Source: Pseudomonas sp. CFBP 13711
Lineage (GTDB): Bacteria; Pseudomonadota; Gammaproteobacteria; Pseudomonadales; Pseudomonadaceae
Reading direction: 5' to 3'
Length of the DNA stretch: 64,000 bases
Assembly (NCBI RefSeq): GCF_014842265.1
Contig: NZ_JACYVI010000004.1
Location: 124,001 to 188,000 of the forward strand
This document shows positions 1 to 7,628 of this stretch, in pieces. Position 1 is the first letter of the stretch; each line of letters starts with the position of its first letter. Under the pieces are notes generated by a model. That model was not told the DNA's origin. It did no database searches and worked only from the letters and a program-made list of their open reading frames with translations. The translations under genes and the position numbers were made by a program.

Positions 1-614
1 GCGTTCTTTTAATGGTGTTGAATCACCTGCTCGACGGCGCGCCGATGCTGTTGCATGCCGCTTTGCTGCTGGCGGGATGGGTAATGCTCAGCGGTGGGCT
101 GCACCTGGATGGCCTGGCCGACAGCGCCGACGCCTGGCTCGGTGGTTTCGGCGACCGCGAACGCACGCTGCTCATCATGAAGGATCCGCGCAGCGGCCCG
201 ATTGCGGTGGTCACGCTGGTGGTGGTGTTGTTGTTGAAATTCACCGCGCTGTTGGCGTTGATTGACGCGCACACGGATGTTGGCCTGCTGCTGGCCCCGG
301 TGATTGGCCGCGCGGCGATGCTGGCGCTGTTTCTGAACACGCCGTATGTGCGCGCCGGCGGGCTGGGCCAGGCGCTGGCCGATCACCTGCCGCGCAAGAC
401 GGGCGTGCGGGTGCTGGCGGCGGTGGCGGTGGTCTGCGTGCTCATCGGTGGCGGCGCGGCGGCGTGGGTGCTGGTGGTGACAGCGTGTGGCTTCTTCTGG
501 CTGCGTCGGGTGATGATGCAACGGCTGGGCGGCACCACCGGCGACACCGCTGGCGCGATGCTCGAACTGCTGGAAACCCTGGTGCTGGTGACGTTGGCGC
601 TGATGTGCGATTGA
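1..614 (+). CDS. cobS: Adenosylcobinamide-GDP ribazoletransferase, 5' truncated
   Basis: Joins alpha-ribazole to adenosylcobinamide-GDP, the last assembly step of cobalamin; an integral membrane enzyme. The reading frame is open to the window edge, so the N-terminus lies outside; about 200 residues remain. The visible part contains the family block GGLHLDGLADSADAW with its Asp-rich metal/substrate motif, the following KDPRSGPIA block, and four to five hydrophobic segments. In the family the G-L-H-D-G-L-A-D motif lies near residue 60 of about 245, which fits a loss of only some 40 residues. A 10-bp-arm hairpin lies just after the stop codon. Confidence 0.93.
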   Translation, partial: VLLMVLNHLLDGAPMLLHAALLLAGWVMLSGGLHLDGLADSADAWLGGFGDRERTLLIMKDPRSGPIAVVTLVVVLLLKFTALLALIDAHTDVGLLLAPVIGRAAMLALFLNTPYVRAGGLGQALADHLPRKTGVRVLAAVAVVCVLIGGGAAAWVLVVTACGFFWLRRVMMQRLGGTTGDTAGAMLELLETLVLVTLALMCD

Positions 615-616
615 TT

Positions 617-646
617 TGTGGGAGCGCCACCCCGGTCGCTCCCACA
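617..646. repeat. REP-like hairpin after cobS
   Basis: Perfect 10-bp arms TGTGGGAGCG and CGCTCCCACA (617-626, 637-646) around a 10-nt loop. The GTGGGAGCG core is typical of Pseudomonas REP half-sites. It lies between cobS and the next promoter and may also protect or end the cobS transcript; there is no T tract. Confidence 0.7.
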
Positions 647-681
647 GGATCTGCGGTCGGCTGATCATTCTGAGAGGTGTC

Positions 682-1629
682 ATGCATAGCGTTGCGCTGG
701 TGGTGTACCCGCAATTCCAGTCCCTTAGCCTGTCGGTCGGGTCCGTGCTGACCTGCGCCAACCTAATGCAGGGCGAGGCGGCGTACTCCTTTCATCTGGT
801 GTCGGAAAGCGGCGGGGCGGTGATGTCGTCCGAAGGCTTTTCGGTCAATACCACGCCATTGCAGGCCGAAGGTTACGACACCATCATCGTCAGCGGTTAT
901 ATGGACCTGCAATTGCCGACTCCCAGCCTGCTTGAGTTCGTGCGCACTGCGTCGGCTCAATCGCGGCGGGTGGCGTCGCTGTGCACGGGCGGGTTTGTGC
1001 TGGCCGAGGCCGGCCTGCTCGACGGCAAGCGCGCCACCATGCACTGGATTCACGCCCCCGAGTTTCGCAAGCGCTACCCCAACGTTCGCGTCGAGGACGA
1101 CAAACTGTTTACCGTGGACGGCCAGATCTGGACCGGGGCGGGCATGAGCGCCGGCCTTGATCTCGCACTGGCGATGGTCGAGAACGACCTCGGCGCCGAC
1201 ATTGCCCGGCAGGTCGCGCGCAAGCTGGTGATCTATCAACGTCGCGGCAGCGAGCATTCCCAGTTGTCGACGCTGCTGGAACTGGACCCCAAGTCCGACC
1301 GCGTGCAGCTGGCGCTGGCCTATGCCCGCGAGAACCTTAAAAGCGATCTCTCCATTGATGCACTTGCCGCCATCGCCCGCTTGAGTCCTCGCCAGTTCAG
1401 TCGGGTGTTCCGCGAGGAGACCGGCCAGACCCCGGCGAAAGCCATCGAATGCCTGCGGGTGGAAGTGGCACGGGCGATGATGGAAACCAGTCGGCACCCC
1501 ATTGAAGTAGTCGCCCGGGAGACCGGTTTCGGCGATCGGGAAAGGATGCGCCAGGCATTTCTGCGCAACTTCGGCGAACCGCCCCAGGCGATCCAGCGGG
1601 CGTTCACGGCCACCGACAAAGCCAGCTGA
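682..1629 (+). CDS. GlxA-family transcriptional regulator (DJ-1/PfpI + AraC HTH)
   Basis: A 315-residue regulator with an N-terminal DJ-1/PfpI (class I amidotransferase-like) ligand domain, about residues 1-170, and a C-terminal AraC-type double helix-turn-helix, about 215-310. The nucleophile-elbow cysteine is present (SLCTGGF, Cys101). The HTH region carries LSPRQFSRVFREETGQTP and GFGDRERMRQAF. The ATG at 682 is preceded by GAGAGGTG; an upstream in-frame ATG at 616 would run through the cobS-side hairpin and is unlikely. Characterised relatives (GbdR, ArgR, CdhR) control carnitine, betaine or amino-acid use, but nothing here fixes the ligand. Confidence 0.88.
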   Translation: MHSVALVVYPQFQSLSLSVGSVLTCANLMQGEAAYSFHLVSESGGAVMSSEGFSVNTTPLQAEGYDTIIVSGYMDLQLPTPSLLEFVRTASAQSRRVASLCTGGFVLAEAGLLDGKRATMHWIHAPEFRKRYPNVRVEDDKLFTVDGQIWTGAGMSAGLDLALAMVENDLGADIARQVARKLVIYQRRGSEHSQLSTLLELDPKSDRVQLALAYARENLKSDLSIDALAAIARLSPRQFSRVFREETGQTPAKAIECLRVEVARAMMETSRHPIEVVARETGFGDRERMRQAFLRNFGEPPQAIQRAFTATDKAS

Positions 1630-1710
1630 TAGCCCGTTTGGTTGGCGCTAGGCATTCATCGCGCGGCGGAGTAGCGTAGCGGCAGCCCCACCTTTCCTGC
1701 CCGCTCATGA

Positions 1711-2274
1711 ATGGACGTCGCCATGGCCCTACGCTGGATTCACGCGCCTCTGTTGTTGCTGGCCCTCAGTGGCGCCGCGGCGGCCGCCGATTGCCCGCCA
1801 CTGCTGCAGGGCGACCTGCCCAAGCTGCGGGCGAAACAGGATATCGACCTGTGCAAACAGTTCGCCGGAAAGCCCATGCTGGTGGTCAACACCGCGAGCT
1901 TCTGTGGCTTTGCGCCGCAGTTCAAAGGGCTGGAAGCGCTCAATCAGCGCTTCAAGGGTGAGGGGCTTGAAGTCCTTGGGGTGCCCTCGGACGACTTTCT
2001 GCAGGAATCCAAAGACGCTGCCGAGACCGCCAAGGTCTGCTACGTGAACTACGGCGTCACGTTCACCATGACCGAACCCCAGCCGGTGCGTGGCGCCGAT
2101 GCCATCAACCTGTTCAAGGTCCTCGCCGAGCAAAGCAATCCGCCGCGCTGGAACTTCTATAAATACGTGGTCGACCGCAAAGGCAACGTGGTTGCCAGCT
2201 TTTCCAGCAACACCGCGCCGGACGATCCCGAATTGATTTCAGCCATTGAGAAGGCTATCGCTTCGAAGCCGTGA
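1711..2274 (+). CDS. Exported glutathione peroxidase-like protein
   Basis: Thioredoxin-fold peroxidase of the GPx family, 187 residues, with a signal peptide (hydrophobic [13 protein letters not shown] then cleavage near AAA-DC). The peroxidatic Cys sits in [12 protein letters not shown] (Cys65) and the Trp/Asn pair in [14 protein letters not shown] is present. The usual FPCNQFG block reads [10 protein letters not shown], so the catalytic-tetrad Gln and the resolving-Cys position of thioredoxin-type GPx are absent. Start may be ATG 1711 or ATG 1723; both leave the signal peptide intact. The gene is convergent with a fadL-type porin, the same pairing as PA1287-PA1288 in P. aeruginosa. Periplasmic peroxide or lipid-peroxide detoxification is inferred. 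Confidence 0.85.
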   Translation: MDVAMALRWIHAPLLLLALSGAAAAADCPPLLQGDLPKLRAKQDIDLCKQFAGKPMLVVNTASFCGFAPQFKGLEALNQRFKGEGLEVLGVPSDDFLQESKDAAETAKVCYVNYGVTFTMTEPQPVRGADAINLFKVLAEQSNPPRWNFYKYVVDRKGNVVASFSSNTAPDDPELISAIEKAIASKP

Positions 2275-2310
2275 AGGCGCGCTGAGGCAGAGCAGACCGG
2301 CCACAACGAA

Positions 2311-2342
2311 AAACCCCGCAGCCATCACTGGTTGCGGGGTTT
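2311..2342. terminator. Bidirectional terminator between gpx-like gene and fadL
   Basis: Perfect 10-bp stem AAACCCCGCA (2311-2320) and TGCGGGGTTT (2333-2342) around a 12-nt loop. A and T tracts on the two sides make it a Rho-independent terminator for both convergent genes. Confidence 0.9.
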
Positions 2343-2384
2343 TTGGTCTGGCGAACAGGCGATCTGCCTGTCCCGCCCACTGCA

Positions 2385-3677
2385 TCAGAAGCGGTAGGTC
2401 ATGCCCACGCCGAAACCGTTGGCGCTGTTGTCGTACTTGGCGTTGTAGCTTTGACCCAGAGCGTTCGAGTCGGCAACCTTGACCTTCTCTTCCTGCAGGT
2501 AGGAGTAGGCCACATCGATGGTGATGTCGTCGGTCGGGCTGTAACCGGCGCCCAGACTGAAGATCGTGCGATCGCCTGTCGGGATACGCGGCGAGCGGTT
2601 CTCGTTGTTGGTCGGCGACTGGTCGAACGACAGACCGGTACGCAACACCCACTGCTTGTTCAACTGATACGACGTACCCACGGCGTAGGCCCAGGTGTCG
2701 TGCCAGTTCTGCTCTTCGGTGATGGTACCGACCAGGCTTGGCGCAGCAACGCCACCCGCGCGAGTGACGCCCGAGTTCTTCACGGTGATGTCTTCCAGAC
2801 GGCTCCAGCGTGTCCAGGTGGCCCCCGCGTAAAGTTTCCAGGCATCGTTCATCTTCTGCGTGACCGAGAAGTCCACGGTTTCAGGCGTGTCGATGTTCAG
2901 CTTGGCGTCGTATCGACCCGCGCCCAGTACTTGGGCAGGCACGCCTGCGCCCGGAGTCACTTCAGTGTGGCCTTCGAGGTTGTAGGTCACTTTGGAGTGG
3001 TAAGTCAGGCCGACGCTGGTGGTATCGGTGGCTTGCACCAGGATACCGGCGTTGAAACCGTAACCGACGTCATCACCCTTGACCTGCACGCGGCCGTCGC
3101 CGGTGCGGGCACCCAGCAGCGGGCTGACATTGAGTGCCGATTCCAGCGCACCGGAAATACGGTTGATGGTCGGACCGAAGCCGATCGACACCTTGTCGTT
3201 GAATGCGTAGCTGACGGTCGGCTGGAAGGTTACGACCTTGACGATGCTCTTGCTGCCGAAGTTGCGGCCCTGGAAGTTGTCTTCATAGTCGGTGACCAGG
3301 CCGAATGGCGCGTAGACACCGAAGCCGAACGCCCAGTGCTCGTCGACCGGGTTCACGTAGAAGCCCATCGGCACGGCGATGAAAGGAACCATGTCGCCTT
3401 TGTTGGAACCGGTGCTGCGGCCGCTGGTGTCGGTGATGTCGGTCGAGGCATCGATTGCGGCGACCCCCACGGTCGCCTGCGCGCGCTTGAGGCGCGACAT
3501 GCCGGCCGGGTTGCCGTACACGATGCTGGCGTCATCGACGGACGAGGTACGGCCCGCAAAACCGGTCCCCATGCCGCTGATGCTTTGTTCGTTCAGGGCA
3601 AAGCCGGAGGCGAAAATCTGAGTAGAGGCAAGAGTGATGGCGAGACTGAGGCTGGATTTGATCATTGTTTTTTTCAT
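2385..3677 (-). CDS. FadL/OmpP1-family outer membrane transport protein
   Basis: Outer-membrane beta-barrel of the FadL family, 430 residues, which moves long-chain fatty acids or other hydrophobic compounds. It has a signal peptide (MKKTMIKSSLSLAITLASTQ, cleavage after FA-SG), the N-terminal hatch sequence GFALNEQSISGMGTGFAGR with the NPAGM block, alternating barrel strands, and a terminal aromatic (GMTYRF) needed for BAM recognition. Synteny with the peroxidase gene matches P. aeruginosa PA1288 (ExFadLO), linked in the literature to export of fatty-acid-derived oxylipins; whether this copy imports or exports is not visible. Confidence 0.9.
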   Translation of the reverse strand: MKKTMIKSSLSLAITLASTQIFASGFALNEQSISGMGTGFAGRTSSVDDASIVYGNPAGMSRLKRAQATVGVAAIDASTDITDTSGRSTGSNKGDMVPFIAVPMGFYVNPVDEHWAFGFGVYAPFGLVTDYEDNFQGRNFGSKSIVKVVTFQPTVSYAFNDKVSIGFGPTINRISGALESALNVSPLLGARTGDGRVQVKGDDVGYGFNAGILVQATDTTSVGLTYHSKVTYNLEGHTEVTPGAGVPAQVLGAGRYDAKLNIDTPETVDFSVTQKMNDAWKLYAGATWTRWSRLEDITVKNSGVTRAGGVAAPSLVGTITEEQNWHDTWAYAVGTSYQLNKQWVLRTGLSFDQSPTNNENRSPRIPTGDRTIFSLGAGYSPTDDITIDVAYSYLQEEKVKVADSNALGQSYNAKYDNSANGFGVGMTYRF

Positions 3678-3815
3678 TGTTAGAACTCCTGTTGATCACC
3701 GCGCGGAAATTACCAATATTTCTGCCAGCGCGCTATAGCCTGGATCAGCCGATTTAGAGCGGTTCTTGTAGGACAATCCTGAAAGTTCGCGGCTTTTTCA
3801 GTCAATACCAATCGG

Positions 3816-4307
3816 TCACGAAATGGCCGGCGAGGGCTGAAACAAGGGGCTGACCCATGTTTGCCAGGCCGAGGTGAAATCCTGCAGTTGGCCGCCGGGC
3901 TGAAATATCTCGCGCCACATTTGCGCCATGGCCAACGAATCATCTGCATCAGGCAGCGAAATATGGCTCGCCTCGACCATCAACCACGCGATGGCGGTCG
4001 AATAACGCAGGTTGACCGTCAGTTCCAGATCGGGGCCAGTGAGGAACGCGTGCTGGCTCGCCAGCCCCCGAACGAGGCTGGCAAGGTCCGGATCGCGGGC
4101 GAGGTATTCGTCCCAGAGCTGGCGGTGCTGAGTGTCCGCAATGCTGTATAGCCCATGGCCGCGCGGGTTATCCAGCTCGGCGCCTAGCGCGGACTGGCTG
4201 GCGGCGACCCCCAGCAGCAAGGATTCGGCGGCCTGATTGGCTCGGCCGAGATAGAGAAGCGTCGGGCGGATGACGTAGCGACACAGTTCACTGGCGGCGA
4301 TTCCCAT
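3816..4307 (-). CDS. Stand-alone phage transglycosylase-like protein (catalytic Glu missing)
   Basis: 163 residues, no signal peptide or membrane segment. The sequence pattern VIRPTL...AAESLLLGVAASQSALG...GHGLYSI...LWDEYL...DLASLV recalls a family of short phage-encoded transglycosylase-like proteins whose core reads roughly AAE-LLLGTAAQES-LG; this match is from memory, not a search. In that block the usual Glu-Ser is Gln38-Ser39 here, so lytic activity may be lost. The neighbours are not phage genes. A GAGGGTG Shine-Dalgarno precedes the ATG. It may be a domesticated phage remnant; otherwise an unnamed Pseudomonas conserved protein. Confidence 0.6.
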   Translation of the reverse strand: MGIAASELCRYVIRPTLLYLGRANQAAESLLLGVAASQSALGAELDNPRGHGLYSIADTQHRQLWDEYLARDPDLASLVRGLASQHAFLTGPDLELTVNLRYSTAIAWLMVEASHISLPDADDSLAMAQMWREIFQPGGQLQDFTSAWQTWVSPLFQPSPAIS

Positions 4308-4521
4308 AACACCCTCGGGGAGTTGATGAGTCGGCGGGCCCTGGCGCTTGGCAGCAGTGATGGAGTGGGCCCACCGGCAGCGACCTGCGCCGCTGACTTG
4401 AAGTGTAGTGTGATATTTACGGTGTAAAGGCCTGTTTTACGGTTACTTCCCGGTCGGCATGTACGGCGTGACTGGTATTCATTACTGCATCTGTCGCTTT
4501 TTCTGTAAGTAAAACAGATAC

Positions 4522-4550
4522 AAAAAAGCCCCACCGTTATCGGGTGAGGC
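4522..4550 (-). terminator. Terminator of the small minus-strand gene
   Basis: Read on the minus strand: GCCTCACC, 7-nt loop, GGTGGGGC, then a run of six T. Arms are 4543-4550 and 4528-4535 with one mismatch; the A tract at 4522-4527 is the T tract of the transcript. It ends the gene at 4599-4823. Confidence 0.85.
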
Positions 4551-4598
4551 CTTGTCGATGCAGCGATATTTACCGACGGACGGTATCAGGCAACGGTA

Positions 4599-4823
4599 TC
4601 AAGCAACCAGGGCCTGACGCGTACGGTCGATGACAGCCTGCAGCGGAGCATCGGTGGAGTATTGATCCGGGTACAAGCGCTCGCTGTGGCGGGCGATGCC
4701 GTGCTCGTTGACGATGGTGAAGCTGAAGCAGCCTTTGCGGGTTGCCATGATCAGGCAGTTCATCGGGGCAAAAGCGTTGGTCAGTGTACGAATAGCGTTT
4801 TGAGTCTGGATATGAGTAGTCAT
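4599..4823 (-). CDS. Small conserved hypothetical protein
   Basis: 74 residues from the ATG at 4823, chosen because AGGAAACACC lies 6-10 nt upstream; the longer frame to 4853 has no ribosome site. Begins MTTHIQTQNAIRTLTNAFAP. It has two Cys-containing hydrophobic stretches (NCLIMATRKGCFSFTIV) and a charged C-terminal half. No signal peptide, no recognised motif. A clear terminator follows at 4522-4550, so it is an independent transcription unit. I know no function for it. Confidence 0.75.
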   Translation of the reverse strand: MTTHIQTQNAIRTLTNAFAPMNCLIMATRKGCFSFTIVNEHGIARHSERLYPDQYSTDAPLQAVIDRTRQALVA

Positions 4824-4853
4824 GTTATGGGTGTTTCCTGAATCGACACGCAA

Positions 4854-5787
4854 TAAGAGGCGTGCAAAATAAAAACGTTCCAGTAAACGCGGACCGATGC
4901 TCGAATGCGAGTCAGTGGCAGGGCGCAGAACCTGTCTGGAACAAAAAGCAGCCAGTTGAGCGCATTTAAATGTGGCGCGGGGCTGACTGGTAGGTACTTA
5001 GGAGGGCAGGCAACACAACGCGAGCTAAGGTTCGATGCTCGAGGTGAAGATCCTGATCAATTTGCAGGCTGGTTGATAAGAGCATGAATGATCTTCACAC
5101 CCCTCCGTTTCGACGGCAGGTCGCGTGAGTTCATGTCTGGAAACCATCGAGGTGATCGATCCCTGTTTTCAATCCGGTCGCTCAGTTGGCGAAGCTGGAT
5201 TTGGGGATTTGTTCGATCAGAATTGACTTTCAGCTTGGTACTAACGACGGCGATGCTAATGGAGTTACAGGAACAACGCAAGCGCTGACTTGCAATAGGT
5301 TAGCTAAGCGGCATAACGCGGGGCAAAAAGACTACAGCATATGGAGCGGGAAGGGTGGCCCCGTGCCTTATTTCCGCGAATTTTGAGCGAATGCCATGAC
5401 TATGGAAACCGGCTTAGGTGCAGACGAAATTTACTTGTGCACATTGCGAAAGGTATCTGTCATGTCACTGTCACGTCGTCCGCTAACCGCTTGATTTAAT
5501 GCAACGAATTATTAAGTCAATGAAAACCATCGTTTTTTTACGCTGGTGAAAAAATCGTCAGTTTGAACGCAGGCCCCATTCTACGTGCGTTTGCGAGAGC
5601 TTAAGGGGTGTTGTCCACTGAGTTATCCACAGGTTCTGTGGATTGTCCCAAGCGCTGGCTCTACCACGCTGCTTCTGAAGCATTCGCTCGTATTTTTGTC
5701 TTGGCCTGGCACTGATTTATCCGGATCGGACGTCGAGCTCGCTTCTGCGCATAATGCTGTCTGCCTGAATGTCGGAGTCTGGATTTT
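4854..5787. other. Gene-poor 930-bp stretch before rmuC
   Basis: No open frame here has a ribosome site, codon use or a sequence I recognise. Base composition drops in AT-rich patches, notably 5490-5560. The only clear structure is the palindrome at 5623-5645 described separately. It could be decayed sequence or hold an untranslated RNA; neither can be shown by eye. Confidence 0.6.
5623..5645. promoter_or_regulatory. DnaA-box-like inverted repeat
   Basis: Perfect consensus DnaA box TTATCCACA (5623-5631) followed by TGTGGATTG (5637-5645), an inverted second box with two mismatches. The core ATCCACAG-GTT-CTGTGGAT (5625-5643) is a perfect 8-bp inverted repeat. It lies about 145 bp upstream of rmuC. 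Confidence 0.55.
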
Positions 5788-7266
5788 ATGGTATTTGAGT
5801 TAACCAGCCTGTTGCTGGGATTGGCGGTGGCGGCGGTGCCTTTGCTGGGGCTGGCGTGGCAGTTGCAGCGGCGTCTGGCGCAACGGGAGGCGGACGCCGC
5901 GTTGCTCGACGAGCGTTTGAGTAACGCTCAGATGGCGCAGGATGGGCTCAATGCTCAGCTGGATGCCAGCCGCGACGAGATCAGCGATCTCGCCCAGGCT
6001 AATGCGGTGAAGCAGGCGGACCTCGCAGCACTGCGCCGGGAAGTGGAGCTGCTGCGCCAGCAGCATGAAGGCGCGCGCGAGGCCCAGGAAGACTGGGGCC
6101 GCGAACGGACCGCCAGAGAGGCCGAGCTGCGCCGACTCGACGCCCAGTGCGCATCCCTTGGCGCCGAGCTGCGCGAACAACAGGACAGTCACCAGCAGCG
6201 CCTCACCGATCTGCAGGGCTCCCGCGACGAGCTGCGTGCGCAGTTCGCAGAACTGGCCGGCAAGATCTTCGATGAGCGCGAACAGCGCTTCGCCGAGACC
6301 AGTCAGCAGCAGCTGGGGCAGTTGCTCAATCCGCTCAAGGAACGCATCCAGTCGTTTGAAAAGCGCGTCGAAGAAAGTTACCAGAACGAAGCCCGCGAAC
6401 GTTTCTCTCTGAGCAAGGAGCTGGAGCGCTTGCAGCAGCTCAACCTGCGCCTGAGCGACGAAGCGAACAACTTGACCCGTGCGTTGAAGGGCCAGAAGAC
6501 CCAAGGCAACTGGGGCGAACTGATTCTGGAGCGGGTGCTCGAACATGCCGGTCTTGAAAAGGGCCGCGAGTACCAGACCCAGGTCAGCCTGAAGGGGCCC
6601 GACGGCGAGCGCTTCCAGCCTGACGTGTTGATCATGCTGCCTGGCGACAAGCAGGTCGTTGTCGACGCCAAGGTCAGTCTGACGGCCTATCAGCAGTACG
6701 TGTCGGCCGACGATGAGGTGATTTCCCAGGCGGCGCTGAAGCAGCACGTGCTGTCCCTGCGCAATCACGTCAAAGGCTTGTCCGGCAAAGACTACAAACG
6801 CCTTGAAGGGCTGCACAGTCTCGATTTCGTTTTGCTGTTCGTGCCGATCGAAGCGGCGTTCTCTGCGGCGTTGCAGGCCGAGCCCAACATGTTCCAGGAG
6901 GCCTTCGATCGCAACATCGTGATCGTCAGCCCGACCACGCTGCTGGCGACGCTGCGGGTCATCGACAGTCTGTGGAAGCAGGAGCGGCAGAGCCAGAATG
7001 CCCGGGAGATCGCCGAGCGGGCAGGGTGGCTCTACGACAAATTCGTACTGTTCATCCAAGACCTGGACGAAGTCGGCAACCGTCTTCAGCAGCTGGACAA
7101 AGCTTACGGCGCCGCGCGTAACAAGCTCGTCGAGGGGCGCGGCAATCTGGTCAGCCGCAGCGAACAGCTCAAGCTGCTCGGCGCGCGGGCCAGCAAGAGT
7201 CTGCCGGCGGATCTGCTGGAGCGGGCGATGACTGACCCGGATGGACTGGCGCAGTTGCCCGAGTGA
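5788..7266 (+). CDS. rmuC: DNA recombination protein RmuC
   Basis: Limits DNA inversion and rearrangement at short inverted repeats; a membrane-anchored nuclease-like protein of 492 residues. A single N-terminal transmembrane helix (LLLGLAVAAVPLLGLAW) is followed by a long coiled coil rich in Q, E, R and L up to about residue 200, then the RmuC domain at about 210-440. That domain shows QGNWGELILERVLEHAGL, the PD-(D/E)xK-like strand VVVDAKVSL, and FVPIEAAFSAAL. The upstream DnaA-box-like palindrome is the only nearby regulatory candidate. The C-terminus ends in a short basic/hydrophobic tail. Confidence 0.95.
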   Translation: MVFELTSLLLGLAVAAVPLLGLAWQLQRRLAQREADAALLDERLSNAQMAQDGLNAQLDASRDEISDLAQANAVKQADLAALRREVELLRQQHEGAREAQEDWGRERTAREAELRRLDAQCASLGAELREQQDSHQQRLTDLQGSRDELRAQFAELAGKIFDEREQRFAETSQQQLGQLLNPLKERIQSFEKRVEESYQNEARERFSLSKELERLQQLNLRLSDEANNLTRALKGQKTQGNWGELILERVLEHAGLEKGREYQTQVSLKGPDGERFQPDVLIMLPGDKQVVVDAKVSLTAYQQYVSADDEVISQAALKQHVLSLRNHVKGLSGKDYKRLEGLHSLDFVLLFVPIEAAFSAALQAEPNMFQEAFDRNIVIVSPTTLLATLRVIDSLWKQERQSQNAREIAERAGWLYDKFVLFIQDLDEVGNRLQQLDKAYGAARNKLVEGRGNLVSRSEQLKLLGARASKSLPADLLERAMTDPDGLAQLPE

Positions 7267-7385
7267 ATCGGGACTGTTTCTTACGAGGATGCGGCAGCAC
7301 GCGGGCTGATAAGTTGGAACAAAGCTCGCGGTGATCGTATACACATTTTGCCTCTCCCTTTGCCCGTCTCCTGCCCCATGAAAAC

Positions 7386-7407
7386 GCACCGACATTGGTC
7401 ACGGTGC
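7386..7407. promoter_or_regulatory. Possible activator site upstream of the sigma-54 promoter
   Basis: Inverted repeat GCACCG-N10-CGGTGC about 115 bp upstream of the -24 element. The half-sites resemble NtrC (GCACC/GGTGC), but the spacing is larger than the usual NtrC site, so the binding protein is uncertain. Confidence 0.35.
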
Positions 7408-7520
7408 ACTGCGGGCAGGCGCGGCGTCTGCAATCCCCCGTTTTGAAATCTAAAATTTCGGTGTCTTCGGTTGCTGGAAACCCGCTGTTTTGGCGCCTTG
7501 CCAGCGGTTTTGGTCCGCAA

Positions 7521-7535
7521 TGGCACGCATTCTGC
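7521..7535 (+). promoter_or_regulatory. Sigma-54 promoter for the NCS1 transporter
   Basis: TGGCACGCATTCTGC matches the -24/-12 consensus TGGCAC-N5-TTGC with one change: GG at 7522-7523 and GC at 7534-7535 with exactly 10 bp between. It lies about 95 bp upstream of the start codon, on the right strand. This implies RpoN-dependent, probably nitrogen-controlled expression. Confidence 0.75.
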
Positions 7536-7628
7536 CTCTCGCTTCGTATACAACCCACACTCGCTCCCGTACGCAGTGTGCGCACGTGTGATGTCGGGAG
7601 CCGGTTCGTCCTTTAAGGGAGAAATGCG

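Noticed and set aside
5585..5803. 72-aa frame just before rmuC
   Set aside because: Spans the DnaA-box palindrome, has no ribosome site and overlaps the rmuC start.
5800..7395. 531-aa open frame opposite rmuC
   Set aside because: Antisense shadow of the coiled coil; composition is L/Q/R-biased.
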